NCBI GenBank assembly: GCA_045652425.1
Contig: JAZRUG010000048.1
Span: forward strand, 1-64,000
Reading direction: 5' to 3'
DNA from: RGIG1995 sp045652425
Lineage (GTDB): Bacteria > Bacillota > Clostridia > Oscillospirales > CAG-272
DNA: 64,000 nucleotides
Made by a program: the position numbers and the translations under genes. Each line of letters begins with the position of its first letter. Within the stretch, counting starts at the first letter, position 1. This document shows, one piece after another, positions 7,692-16,888 of this stretch. Under the pieces are notes generated by a model. It saw only the letters and a program-made list of their open reading frames with translations. It was not told where the DNA came from and searched no databases.

Positions 7692-10600
7692 ATGGAACAG
7701 AGCATGGAACATAATATATTCGATTCTATACGCATTAGTCTGGCGGATCCGGAAAAGATCAGAAAATGGTCTTCCGGTGAGGTTAAGCGTCCCGAAACTA
7801 TAAACTACAGAACTCTTAAGGCTGAAAGAGACGGTCTTTACTGCGAACGTATCTTTGGTCCGACTAAGGACTGGGAGTGTATGTGTGGTAAGTATAAGAG
7901 AGTTCGTTATAAGGGTAAAGTTTGTGAAAAGTGCGGCGTTGAGGTTACAACCAAGAAAGTGCGTCGTGAGCGTATGGGACATATCGAACTTGCTGCTCCC
8001 GTATCTCATATCTGGTATTTCAGAGCTATACCTTCAAGAATGGGACTTCTTCTTGATATTTCTCCCCGTTTGCTTGAAAAAGTGCTTTATTTTGCACAGT
8101 ATATAGTAATTGATCCGGGAACAACTCCCCTTGAAAAGAAACAGCTTCTTACAGAACGTGAATACAGAGATAATCTTGAACGTTATGAAAATGACTTTAA
8201 GGTAGGTATGGGTGCTGAAGCTATCAAAGAGCTTCTCAGAGAACTTGACGTTGAGGCTCTTTCAAAAGAACTCAAGGAAGAACTCGCTACCGCTACAGGT
8301 CAAAAGAAGCTTCGTATAATTAAAAGGCTTGAAGTTGTTGAAGCTTTCAGAAAGTCGGGTAACAAGCCTGAATGGATGATTCTTGACGTTATTCCCGTTA
8401 TTCCTCCGGAAATTCGTCCTATGGTTCAGCTTGATGGCGGAAGATATGCGACGAGTGACCTTAACGACCTTTATCGTCGTGTTATTAACAGAAATAACCG
8501 TCTTAAGAGACTTATTGAGCTTAATGCTCCCGATATTATTATCAGAAACGAAAAGCGTATGCTTCAGGAAGCTGTTGACGCATTGTTCGACAACGGCAGA
8601 AGAGGTAAGCCTGTAACGGGTCCTAACAACAGACCTTTGAAGTCCTTGTCGGAAATGCTTCGCGGTAAGCAGGGACGTTTCCGTCAGAACCTTCTCGGTA
8701 AGCGTGTTGACTATTCAGGACGTTCGGTTATCGTTGTAGGTCCCGAACTTAAGATATATCAGTGCGGTCTTCCTAAGGAAATGGCACTTGAACTCTTCAA
8801 GCCATTTGTTATGAAGCGCCTCGTTGAGACACAGAAGGCTTCTAATATTAAAGAAGCAAAGAAGAAAGTTGAAAAGGTGAATGCAGACGTTTGGGATGCA
8901 CTCGAAAACGTTATCAAAGAACATCCCGTTCTTCTTAACCGTGCTCCTACGCTTCACAGACTTTCTATTCAGGCATTCGAACCCGTGCTTGTAGAGGGTA
9001 GAGCTATTAAACTCCATCCTCTTGTATGTACCGCGTTTAACGCCGACTTCGACGGTGACCAGATGCCTGTACACGTTCCTCTTTCTGCAGAGGCTCAGGC
9101 AGAGGCAAGATTCCTTATGCTTTCTGCAAATAACCTTCTTAAACCTGCTGACGGTAGAGCCGTTACCGTTCCTTCACAGGATATGGTCCTTGGTTCTTTC
9201 TATCTTACTATAGATAAAGCCGGTGAAAAGGGTGAGGGAAGAGTATTCCGTGACTTTGATGAAGCTATGATGGCTTACGAGAACAAACAGCTCGGTCTTC
9301 ATGCACCTATCAAAGTTCGTGTAAGCCGTGAAATTAACGGCGAAACAGTTACCGGTGTAATTGATGCGACACTTGGTAGACTTATATTTAACAGCATTAT
9401 TCCTCAGGACTTGGGATTCGTTGATAGAAGTGATCCTTCTAAAGCGCTTGATCTTGAAATTATGTTTACTGCAGGTAAGAAGCAGCTCGGACAGATTGTT
9501 GACCGTTGTATTAAGTACCACGGCGCTTCCGTAACTGCTACTGTTCTTGATAACATTAAGTCCTTGGGTTACAAATATTCGACAAGAGCTTCTATTTCTA
9601 TTTCTTATGCGGACGTTACTATTCCTCCGGAAAAATATACTTTGATAAGCGATGCTGAAAAGAAGGTTGCTGAAATCCAGGACCACTTTATGTTTGGTGA
9701 ACTTACTGAAGAAGAACGTTACAGAAACGTTATAGAAGTTTGGGAACAGACGACAAAAGACGTTGTTGCTGCATTGCAGACGAATTTTGACCGTTATAAC
9801 TCCATTAAGATGATGTCCGACTCCGGTGCCCGTGGTAACATTACCCAGATGCGTCAGCTTGCAGGTATGCGTGGACTTATGTTCGCGACAAACGGACGTA
9901 CAATGGAAATTCCGATTAAATCGAACTTCCGTGAAGGACTTAAAATACTCGAATACTTCGTTGCTGCCCGTGGTGCGCGTAAATCCCTTTCGGATACGGC
10001 TCTTCGTACGGCTGACTCCGGTTACTTGACAAGACGTCTTGTTGACGTATCTCAGGAAGTTATTGTTCGTGAAGATGACTGTGGATCTACAGAAGGATAT
10101 TGGGTAAGCACAATTAAGGATGGCGGAGATACAATCGAGCCGTTCAAGGATAGACTTGTCGGAAGATATACTATCGGCGACGTTGTTGATGCAAACGGAA
10201 ACGTTATCGTTCCCGGTGATACGATGATGACCGAAGAAGATGCTGACAACATTATTGCTGCAGGTGTTGAAAAGGTATATATCCGTACAGTTCTTAAGTG
10301 TAAATCAAGATACGGCGTTTGTGCTAAGTGTTATGGTGCAGACATGGCTTCCGGTAAGCTTGTAAATGTTGGTGAATCTGTTGGTATTATCGCTGCTCAG
10401 TCTATCGGTGAACCCGGTACACAGCTTACGATGAGAACCTTCCATACCGGTGGTGTTGCTGGTTCGGATATTACGCAGGGTCTTCCCAGAGTTGAAGAAC
10501 TCTTTGAAGCTCGTCGTCCTAAGAAGACAGCTATTATTACCGAAATTGCCGGTAATGTAACCATTCAGGATGTTAAGAGAACGAGAAACGTTACTGTTAC

Positions 10601-11249
10601 TTCTGCTGAAACCGGAGAGAGTGCAACTTATGCAGTTCCTTATGGTATGAGCATTATTGTTGCTGAAGAAGATTATGTGGCTAAAGGTCAGGCGTTGACC
10701 GAGGGTTATATGAGCCCTGCAGATATTGCAAGAGTTAACGGTCTTGATGCGGTATATGACTATATTATCCGCGAAGTTCAGCGTGTGTACCGTCTACAGT
10801 CGGTTGAAATCAACGATAAGCATATTGAAGTTATTACACGTCAGATGACACGTAAGGTTCGTGTTGAAGACTCGGGTGATACAAACTTGTTGCTTGGTTC
10901 TATGATAGATATCAACGAGTACAACGACGAAAATGCCGCAATTCAGGCGAGAATTGATGCGGGTGAAAGAGATCTTTGCCTTGCTACCGTATCTCCTGTA
11001 TTGCTTGGTATTACGAAGGCTGCATTGCTTACGGAATCCTTCCTTTCTGCAGCTTCATTCCAGGAAACTACAAAGGTTCTTACTGATGCTGCTATCAGAG
11101 GTAAGGTTGACCACTTGCTCGGTCTTAAAGAAAACGTTATTATCGGTAAGTTGATTCCTGCAGGTACAGGTCTCCAGAGATACCGTAGCGTTGAAATTGA
11201 TAAGAATGAGCCTGAACAGGCACAGTCTGAAGATTCTGCTGAAGAATGA
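7692..11249 (+). CDS. rpoC: DNA-directed RNA polymerase subunit beta'
   Basis: The 1185-residue catalytic subunit. The N-terminal zinc site is C63, C65, C78 and C81; the Mg-binding NADFDGD has aspartates 452, 454 and 456. The bridge helix GARGNITQMRQLAGMRGLM, the second zinc site (CGSTEG ... CKSRYGVCAKC) and the trigger-loop region QSIGEPGTQLTMRTFHTGG follow in order. I start at the ATG at 7692 because AAGGAG lies eight bases upstream; an in-frame ATG at 7674 overlaps the rpoB stop and would add six residues. Co-transcribed with rpoB and followed by a strong terminator. Confidence 0.98.
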   Translation: MEQSMEHNIFDSIRISLADPEKIRKWSSGEVKRPETINYRTLKAERDGLYCERIFGPTKDWECMCGKYKRVRYKGKVCEKCGVEVTTKKVRRERMGHIELAAPVSHIWYFRAIPSRMGLLLDISPRLLEKVLYFAQYIVIDPGTTPLEKKQLLTEREYRDNLERYENDFKVGMGAEAIKELLRELDVEALSKELKEELATATGQKKLRIIKRLEVVEAFRKSGNKPEWMILDVIPVIPPEIRPMVQLDGGRYATSDLNDLYRRVINRNNRLKRLIELNAPDIIIRNEKRMLQEAVDALFDNGRRGKPVTGPNNRPLKSLSEMLRGKQGRFRQNLLGKRVDYSGRSVIVVGPELKIYQCGLPKEMALELFKPFVMKRLVETQKASNIKEAKKKVEKVNADVWDALENVIKEHPVLLNRAPTLHRLSIQAFEPVLVEGRAIKLHPLVCTAFNADFDGDQMPVHVPLSAEAQAEARFLMLSANNLLKPADGRAVTVPSQDMVLGSFYLTIDKAGEKGEGRVFRDFDEAMMAYENKQLGLHAPIKVRVSREINGETVTGVIDATLGRLIFNSIIPQDLGFVDRSDPSKALDLEIMFTAGKKQLGQIVDRCIKYHGASVTATVLDNIKSLGYKYSTRASISISYADVTIPPEKYTLISDAEKKVAEIQDHFMFGELTEEERYRNVIEVWEQTTKDVVAALQTNFDRYNSIKMMSDSGARGNITQMRQLAGMRGLMFATNGRTMEIPIKSNFREGLKILEYFVAARGARKSLSDTALRTADSGYLTRRLVDVSQEVIVREDDCGSTEGYWVSTIKDGGDTIEPFKDRLVGRYTIGDVVDANGNVIVPGDTMMTEEDADNIIAAGVEKVYIRTVLKCKSRYGVCAKCYGADMASGKLVNVGESVGIIAAQSIGEPGTQLTMRTFHTGGVAGSDITQGLPRVEELFEARRPKKTAIITEIAGNVTIQDVKRTRNVTVTSAETGESATYAVPYGMSIIVAEEDYVAKGQALTEGYMSPADIARVNGLDAVYDYIIREVQRVYRLQSVEINDKHIEVITRQMTRKVRVEDSGDTNLLLGSMIDINEYNDENAAIQARIDAGERDLCLATVSPVLLGITKAALLTESFLSAASFQETTKVLTDAAIRGKVDHLLGLKENVIIGKLIPAGTGLQRYRSVEIDKNEPEQAQSEDSAEE

Positions 11250-11256
11250 TTGAATA

Positions 11257-11293
11257 AAAAACGGATACACAGAAAATGTGTATCCGTTTTTTT
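11257..11293 (+). terminator. Terminator of rpoBC
   Basis: Perfect stem ACGGATACAC / GTGTATCCGT with a seven-base loop and a TTTTTTT tail, 12 bases after the rpoC stop. It separates rpoBC from the rpsL unit. Confidence 0.92.
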
Positions 11294-11372
11294 GCTGTTT
11301 GTATATAATTGAAGAGGGAAAAGTTTGAAAATTGTGCAAAAGGTAGAAAAAAGTGCATAAAAATAAAGATTC

Positions 11373-11401
11373 TTGACAATTATAGAAGTTGGTGGTATAA
11401 T
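11373..11401 (+). promoter_or_regulatory. Strong sigma-A promoter of rpsL-rpsG-fusA-tuf
   Basis: TTGACA (11373-11378), 17 bases, TATAAT (11396-11401), a consensus promoter. A 20-base perfect palindromic hairpin (ATAGGCATAG and complement) at 11421-11440 lies in the leader about 15 bases after the expected start site. Confidence 0.88.
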
Positions 11402-11474
11402 CTATTGTATCTATGTATGCATAGGCATAGTTATGCCTATTTGTAAATAGAAAAATTGAAGAAGGAGGAAGAAT

Positions 11475-11885
11475 ATGCCAACCTTTAACCAGTTAGTAAA
11501 GCAGGGCAGATCAGAGAAGACTTATAAGTCTAAGGCTCCCGTTCTCCAGAAGGGTTTCAATACCATTAAGAACGTTCCTACAGACCTCAGTGCTCCTCAG
11601 AAGCGCGGTGTTTGCACCAAAGTTTCTACAACAAGCCCTAAGAAGCCTAACTCAGCTCTTCGTAAAATCGCGAGAGTACGTTTGACAAACGGTCTTGAAG
11701 CTACAACTTATATCCCCGGTATAGGTCACAACCTTCAGGAACACTCGGTTGTACTCATCAGAGGCGGAAGGGTTAGAGACCTCCCCGGTGTGCGTTATCA
11801 CATCATCAGAGGTAGCTTGGATGCTCAAGGTGTTGCAAACCGTAAGCAGAGCCGTTCCAAGTACGGTGCAAAGAGACCTAAGTAA
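11475..11885 (+). CDS. rpsL: 30S ribosomal protein S12
   Basis: The 136-residue decoding-centre protein of the small subunit, with the Gram-positive N-terminal insertion. TSPKKPNSALRKIARVRL (Lys56 equals E. coli K43 counting Met) and GHNLQEHSVVLIRGGRV are conserved. In the loop GGRVRDLPGVRYH, residue 101 is Arg where nearly all bacteria have Lys (E. coli K88 counting Met; codon AGA). K88R in Mycobacterium tuberculosis and the equivalent change in E. coli are known streptomycin-resistance substitutions. GAAGGAGGAAGAAT precedes the ATG. First gene of the str-type operon. Confidence 0.98.
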   Translation: MPTFNQLVKQGRSEKTYKSKAPVLQKGFNTIKNVPTDLSAPQKRGVCTKVSTTSPKKPNSALRKIARVRLTNGLEATTYIPGIGHNLQEHSVVLIRGGRVRDLPGVRYHIIRGSLDAQGVANRKQSRSKYGAKRPK

Positions 11886-12057
11886 GGCCCTGTACCACAT
11901 TTTATTTTAAGGTAACACATGAATATCGTCATTGCGATTATCCGAATGACCGGTACTTATTTATATATAAATATTTAACCGCCTCGGAAAAAGCATGTAC
12001 GAAGTTATTCTTCGAGTACCTATGAATTCATTATTATTTATGAAGGAGGGAAGATCC
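11886..12057 (+). promoter_or_regulatory. Long rpsL-rpsG intergenic region with hairpins
   Basis: The 172-base gap is unusually long inside this operon; the next two gaps are 31 and 25 bases. It contains GTACGAAG-TTATT-CTTC(GA)GTAC at about 11997-12019 just upstream of the rpsG ribosome binding site. In E. coli the rpsL-rpsG gap is the S7 translational repressor target, so this is a candidate S7 autoregulatory site (inference; structure not computed). Confidence 0.35.
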
Positions 12058-12528
12058 GTGCCAAGAAGAGGTAAAATTGCTAAGAGAGATGTATTGCCCG
12101 ATCCTTTGTACAACTCAAAGTTGGTTACAAAGCTTATCAACAACATTATGTTGGACGGTAAGAAGGGTGTTGCTCAGAAGATCGTTTACGAGGCTTTCGC
12201 AGCTGTAGAAGCTAAGACAGGTAAGCCCGCACTCGAACAGTTCAACGCTGCCATGGAAAATGTTATGCCTGTACTTGAAGTAAAGGCTCGCCGTGTAGGT
12301 GGTTCAACATATCAGGTTCCTATGGAAGTTAGAGCAGAAAGAAGACAGACACTCGGCCTTCGTTGGTTGACAGCATTCTCAAGAACTCGTGGCGAGAAGA
12401 CAATGGCTGAAAGACTCGCAAACGAAATTATGGATGCAATCAACAGCACAGGCGGTGCTTTCAAGAAGAAAGAAGAAACACACAGAATGGCTGAAGCTAA
12501 TAAGGCTTTTGCACATTACAGATATTAA
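12058..12528 (+). CDS. rpsG: 30S ribosomal protein S7
   Basis: The 156-residue S7 protein that organises the 16S rRNA 3' major domain. It starts with a GTG at 12058 giving (V)PRRGKIAKRDVLPDPLYNSK, the invariant S7 N-terminus, with AAGGAGGGAAGATCC upstream; earlier in-frame ATG codons at 11995 and 12025 would add non-S7 residues from the leader. RRVGGSTYQVP and the C-terminal FAHYRY are present. Followed by fusA after 31 bases. Confidence 0.97.
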   Translation: MPRRGKIAKRDVLPDPLYNSKLVTKLINNIMLDGKKGVAQKIVYEAFAAVEAKTGKPALEQFNAAMENVMPVLEVKARRVGGSTYQVPMEVRAERRQTLGLRWLTAFSRTRGEKTMAERLANEIMDAINSTGGAFKKKEETHRMAEANKAFAHYRY

Positions 12529-12559
12529 TGCCGCATAAAAAATTAAGGAGAAATGTATA

Positions 12560-14647
12560 ATGCCAAGAGAATATACACTTGAAAAAACACGTAATATAGG
12601 CATTATGGCACATATCGACGCCGGTAAGACAACCACTACAGAGCGTATCCTGTTCTATACAGGTAAGACTCATAAGATGGGTGAAACTCACGACGGCGGC
12701 GCAACGATGGACTGGATGGTTCAGGAGCAGGAAAGAGGTATCACAATTACTTCTGCTGCTACAACATGTTTCTGGAAGAACCACCGTATCAACATCATTG
12801 ATACTCCCGGACACGTTGACTTTACTGTTGAAGTTGAGCGTTCGCTCAGAGTTCTCGACGGTTCAGTAACAGTATTGTGTGCTAAGGGCGGCGTTGAGCC
12901 TCAGTCTGAAACCGTTTGGCGTCAGGCTGACAAATACGGCGTTCCGCGTATGGCTTATGTTAACAAGATGGATATTATGGGTGCAAACTTCTACCGCGTT
13001 GTTGACATGATGCATGAAAGACTTAAGGCGAACGCTGTGCCGATTCAGCTCCCCATCGGTGCCGAAGATACTTTCAGAGGTATCATCGACCTTCTCAATA
13101 TGGAAGCTGACGTATATTACGATGAATTAGGAAAAGATATGCGTGTCGAACCCATTCCGGAAGACATGCTCGAAAAGGCTCAGGAATACCGTGCAAAGCT
13201 TATCGAAGCTGTTGCTGAAACAGACGATACATTGCTTGACAAGTTCTTCAATGATGAAGAAATCACTGTAGAAGAGCTCAAGGTTGCTATTCGTAAAGCT
13301 ACTATTGCTAACCAGATAGTTCCCGTTGTTTGTGGAACTTCTTATAAGAACAAGGGCGTTCAGAAGCTCCTCGATGCTATCATCGACTATATGCCTGCGC
13401 CTATCGATGTTCCCGCTATCGGCGGTATTAACCCCGATACACAGCAGGAAGAAACTCGTCCTTCATCTGATGACGAACCCTTCGCTGCTCTCGCATTCAA
13501 GATTATGACTGACCCCTTCGTAGGAAAGCTTTGCTTCTTCCGTGTTTACTCCGGTGTTATTGAAACAGGTTCAACTGCTTACAATACCACAAAGGGTGCA
13601 AAGGAAAGATTCGGTCGTATTCTTCAGATGCACTCCAACGACCGTCAGGATATAGACAAGTGCTACGCAGGTGATATTGCTGCTGTTGTAGGCGTTAAGA
13701 ATACAACTACAGGTGATACACTTTGTGATGAAAAGTATCCTATTATCCTTGAATCAATGGAATTCCCGGATCCTGTTATCCGTGTTGCTATTGAGCCTAA
13801 GACCAAGGCAGGTCAGGAAAAGTTGGGTATTGCTTTGGCAAAACTTGCTGAAGAAGACCCCACATTCAGAACTTATACTGATGATGATACCGGACAAACA
13901 ATTATCGCCGGTATGGGTGAATTGCACCTCGAAATCATCGTTGACCGTTTGCTTCGTGAATTTAAGGTTGAAGCTAACGTAGGTAAGCCTCAGGTTTCCT
14001 ACAAAGAAACCATCAGAAAGTCTGCATACTCCGATACGAAGTACGCACGTCAGTCCGGTGGTAAAGGTCAGTACGGTCACGTTAAAATTACTATTGAACC
14101 TAACGAAGCCGGCAAGGGCTATGAATTCATTAACAAAGTTGTTGGTGGTGCTATTCCTAAGGAATATATCCCCGCTGTTGACGCAGGTATCCAGGGCGCA
14201 ATGCTCACAGGTACAGTTGCAGGCTACAACGTTGTTGACGTAAAGATTACCCTTGAAGACGGTTCTTACCACGAAGTTGACTCTTCTGAAATGGCATTTA
14301 AGATTGCCGGTTCTATGGCATTTAAAGATGCAATGAAGAAAGCAGATCCTGTTCTTACAGAGCCTGTAATGAAGGTTGTTGTTATAACACCTGAAGATTA
14401 CATGGGCGACGTAATCGGTGACCTCAACTCCAGACGTGGTCAGATTCAGTCTATGGAAGCTGTATCGGGTGCTCAGGAAATCAAGGCATTCGTACCTCTG
14501 TCCGAAATGTTTGGTTACGCAACAGACCTCCGTTCCAAGACACAGGGACGTGGTCAGTATTCTATGGAACCCAGCCACTTTGCTGAAGTTCCGAAGTCAA
14601 TTATGGAAACGTTGGTTTCCGCAAGAATGAAAGAACAAAATAAATAA
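12560..14647 (+). CDS. fusA: Elongation factor G
   Basis: The 695-residue translocation GTPase. G1 AHIDAGKTTTTERIL, switch I ERGITITSAATT, G3 DTPGHVDF and G4 NKMD are all intact. Domains II-V follow in order, including the domain IV segment beginning YKETIR and SGGKGQYGHV and the domain V FGYATDLRSKTQGRGQYSME. AAGGAG lies upstream. Full length with no insertions; a canonical translational EF-G rather than a tetracycline-protection paralogue, judged by its place between rpsG and tuf. Confidence 0.98.
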   Translation: MPREYTLEKTRNIGIMAHIDAGKTTTTERILFYTGKTHKMGETHDGGATMDWMVQEQERGITITSAATTCFWKNHRINIIDTPGHVDFTVEVERSLRVLDGSVTVLCAKGGVEPQSETVWRQADKYGVPRMAYVNKMDIMGANFYRVVDMMHERLKANAVPIQLPIGAEDTFRGIIDLLNMEADVYYDELGKDMRVEPIPEDMLEKAQEYRAKLIEAVAETDDTLLDKFFNDEEITVEELKVAIRKATIANQIVPVVCGTSYKNKGVQKLLDAIIDYMPAPIDVPAIGGINPDTQQEETRPSSDDEPFAALAFKIMTDPFVGKLCFFRVYSGVIETGSTAYNTTKGAKERFGRILQMHSNDRQDIDKCYAGDIAAVVGVKNTTTGDTLCDEKYPIILESMEFPDPVIRVAIEPKTKAGQEKLGIALAKLAEEDPTFRTYTDDDTGQTIIAGMGELHLEIIVDRLLREFKVEANVGKPQVSYKETIRKSAYSDTKYARQSGGKGQYGHVKITIEPNEAGKGYEFINKVVGGAIPKEYIPAVDAGIQGAMLTGTVAGYNVVDVKITLEDGSYHEVDSSEMAFKIAGSMAFKDAMKKADPVLTEPVMKVVVITPEDYMGDVIGDLNSRRGQIQSMEAVSGAQEIKAFVPLSEMFGYATDLRSKTQGRGQYSMEPSHFAEVPKSIMETLVSARMKEQNK

Positions 14648-14672
14648 GTAATATTTTAGGAGGAAAACTAAA

Positions 14673-15878
14673 ATGGCAAAGGAAAAATTTGAACGTACGA
14701 AACCCCACGTTAACATTGGTACTATCGGCCACGTTGACCACGGTAAGACAACTCTTACAGCAGCTATCACAAAGACACTTTCTCTCAACAACGATAAGAT
14801 CGAATTCCAGGCATACGATCAGATCGACAACGCTCCCGAAGAAAGAGCAAGAGGTATCACAATCAACACAAGACACGTTGAGTACGAAACAGAAAATCGT
14901 CACTACGCACACGTTGACTGCCCCGGACACGCTGACTATGTTAAAAACATGATCACCGGTGCTGCTCAGATGGACGGCGCTATCCTCGTTGTTGCTGCAT
15001 CTGACGGTCCTCTTCAGCAGACTCGTGAGCACGTTCTCCTCGCTCGTCAGGTTAACGTTCCTCAGATCGTTGTATTCATGAACAAGACTGACCTTGTTGA
15101 TGACGAAGAACTTCTCGAACTCGTTGAAATGGAAATCCGTGATCTCCTTTCTCAGTACGACTTCGACGGTGACAACACACCTATCATCCGTGGTTCTGCA
15201 AGAACTGCTCTTGAATCTACAAACACAGACATCAACGCTCCTGAATATGCTCCTATCGTTGAGCTCATGGCAGCAGTTGACGAATACATTCCTACTCCTG
15301 ACAGACAGGCTGACCTTCCCTTCCTTATGCCTGTAGAAGACGTATTCTCTATCTCCGGTCGTGGTACTGTTGCTACAGGTAGAGTTGAACGTGGTACAGT
15401 TAAGGTTTCCGACGTTGTTGAAATCGTTGGTCTCGCAGCTGAAAACAAGAACACTGTTGTTACAGGTGTTGAAATGTTCCACAAGCTTCTCGATCAGGCT
15501 GAAGCAGGCGACAACGTAGGTCTTCTCCTCCGTGGTATCGCAAAGAACGAAATCGAAAGAGGACAGGTTCTCTGTAAGCCCGGTTCTATCCAGCCTCACA
15601 CCAAGTTCGTTGGTCAGGTATATATCCTTACAGAAAAAGAAGGCGGACGTCAGAAGCCCTTCTTCTCCGGTTACAGACCTCAGTTCTACCTCAGAACAAC
15701 AGACGTTACCGGTGTTATCAACCTTCCTGAAGGCGTTGAAATGTGCAAACCCGGCGATAACGTTGATATGACAGTTGAGCTCATCACTCCTGTTGCTATC
15801 GAAAAGGGTCTCCGTTTTGCTATCCGTGAAGGTGGTAGAACAGTTGGTTCCGGCGTTGTTTCCGAAATCATTGAATAA
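14673..15878 (+). CDS. tuf: Elongation factor Tu
   Basis: The 401-residue aminoacyl-tRNA carrier GTPase. GHVDHGKTTLTAAIT (G1), RGITINTRHVEYET (switch I), DCPGHADYVKN (G3), NKTD (G4) and GSART (G5) are present, then beta-barrel domains 2 and 3 ending VGSGVVSEIIE. AGGAGGAAAACTAAA precedes the ATG. It closes the operon; S10-operon genes, which often come next in Bacillota, are not here. Confidence 0.98.
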   Translation: MAKEKFERTKPHVNIGTIGHVDHGKTTLTAAITKTLSLNNDKIEFQAYDQIDNAPEERARGITINTRHVEYETENRHYAHVDCPGHADYVKNMITGAAQMDGAILVVAASDGPLQQTREHVLLARQVNVPQIVVFMNKTDLVDDEELLELVEMEIRDLLSQYDFDGDNTPIIRGSARTALESTNTDINAPEYAPIVELMAAVDEYIPTPDRQADLPFLMPVEDVFSISGRGTVATGRVERGTVKVSDVVEIVGLAAENKNTVVTGVEMFHKLLDQAEAGDNVGLLLRGIAKNEIERGQVLCKPGSIQPHTKFVGQVYILTEKEGGRQKPFFSGYRPQFYLRTTDVTGVINLPEGVEMCKPGDNVDMTVELITPVAIEKGLRFAIREGGRTVGSGVVSEIIE

Positions 15879-15914
15879 TTTTTAAAGAAATATTTAAAAA
15901 ATATTCTTATAAAA

Positions 15915-15948
15915 AGCAGGCAGAGTTTATACTCTGTCTGTTTTTTGT
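15915..15948 (+). terminator. Terminator after tuf
   Basis: Stem CAGGCAGAGT - TTAT - ACTCTGTCTG (one G-T pair) followed by TTTTTT. Confidence 0.9.
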
Positions 15949-15958
15949 TTGATAATAC

Positions 15959-15987
15959 TTGACAATTAGATATAACACGCATATAAT
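15959..15987 (+). promoter_or_regulatory. Sigma-A promoter of the FMN riboswitch-ribU unit
   Basis: TTGACA (15959-15964), 17 bases, TATAAT (15982-15987); the riboswitch aptamer starts about 12 bases later. Confidence 0.88.
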
Positions 15988-15998
15988 AGTAACAACAG

Positions 15999-16120
15999 CT
16001 TCGGGGCGGGGCGAAATTCCCCACCGGCGGTAAAGCCCGCGAGCCGTTTTCGTCATTTAATGAAAATGGTTGATTTGGTGAAATTCCAGAGCCGACGGTT
16101 ACAGTCCGGATGAAAGAAGA
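15999..16120 (+). promoter_or_regulatory. FMN riboswitch (RFN element)
   Basis: The conserved RFN blocks are all visible: TCGGGGCGGGGCGAAATTCC, CCACCGGCGGTAAAGCCCGC, GAGCCG, a variable stem (TTTTCGTCATTTAATGAAAA), GGTGAAATTCCAGAGCCGAC, GGTTACAGTCCGGATGAAAG and the closing AGAAG. It senses flavin mononucleotide. The following terminator at 16154-16192 is the expected off-state, so ribU should be repressed when FMN is plentiful. Confidence 0.97.
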
Positions 16121-16153
16121 TTGGTTATAATATTGTTTTATTATGTTATAATT

Positions 16154-16192
16154 ATGCTCCCCGTATTTCTTTTGGGGAGCATTTATTTTTTA
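16154..16192 (+). terminator. Riboswitch-controlled terminator upstream of ribU
   Basis: ATGCTCCCC - 11 bases - GGGGAGCAT followed by TTTATTTTTT. It lies between the FMN aptamer and the ribU start and serves as the expression platform. Confidence 0.9.
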
Positions 16193-16210
16193 TGTTTCAG
16201 AGAGGTTATT

Positions 16211-16888
16211 ATGAAAACAAATCAAATCAAGAAATTGACTGTATTATCAATGATATGTGCGCTCGGTTTTATTGCAATCTTCTTTTTCAGGTTTAACGTA
16301 GGCTTTTTGACGTTTGATTTTAAGGATGCGATCATGTCGATCGGCGCATTTTTATATGGTCCTGTTGCAGGGCTTGTGTGTAGTATTATTGTTCCTATAC
16401 TCGAATCTGTTACAGTTGGTGATACCGGTCCCTACGGATTGATTATGGACATACTTTCAAGCGCATCGTTTCTCGTTCCTTGTGGTTTGGTTTATAAGTA
16501 TAAGAGATTTTTTTCGGGAGCGATATTTGCGGCTGTAAGCTCGGTAATATCTGTACTTATCGTTATGACTCTTGCAAATATTATAATTACCCCTCTATAT
16601 ACGGGGGTGTCGAGAACAGACGTAGTAGGTATGATTCCCACTTTGTTGTTCCCGTTTAATTTGAGTAAAGCTTTAATGAATGCGAGCGTAATGCTATTGA
16701 TATATAAGCCGGTTACCCAGATTCTTCGTAAGACGAGAATGATTCCCGTATCGAATAACGAGACGAATATGAAGAGCGCGAAGACATTGTGGCTTGCTGT
16801 TGGAGCTTTGGTTGTTCTCGCGACAGGCTTGATTATAATAATTTACGGATTAGAAGGAAACTTTGAGCTTTTTAGCACAAATAGTTGA
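16211..16888 (+). CDS. ribU: Riboflavin ECF-transporter substrate-binding protein RibU
   Basis: A 225-residue integral membrane S-component of the energy-coupling factor family that binds riboflavin and docks on shared EcfA/EcfT subunits encoded elsewhere. Six membrane segments can be seen; the N-terminal segment FNVGFLTFDFKDAIMSIGAFLYGP is the typical S-component loop/helix pattern. I use the ATG at 16211 (AGAGAGG upstream). A longer frame from 16121 would translate through the riboswitch terminator and is rejected. The FMN riboswitch in the leader confirms a role in flavin uptake. The protein is somewhat longer than usual, with an extra C-terminal membrane helix (about 197-217). Confidence 0.92.
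   Translation: MKTNQIKKLTVLSMICALGFIAIFFFRFNVGFLTFDFKDAIMSIGAFLYGPVAGLVCSIIVPILESVTVGDTGPYGLIMDILSSASFLVPCGLVYKYKRFFSGAIFAAVSSVISVLIVMTLANIIITPLYTGVSRTDVVGMIPTLLFPFNLSKALMNASVMLLIYKPVTQILRKTRMIPVSNNETNMKSAKTLWLAVGALVVLATGLIIIIYGLEGNFELFSTNS

Noticed and set aside
13754..14578. 274-residue open frame antisense to fusA
   Set aside because: Shadow of fusA codon bias; no start signals.
14601..15599. 332-residue open frame antisense to tuf
   Set aside because: Cysteine- and valine-rich translation typical of the reverse strand of a highly biased gene; tuf is certain.
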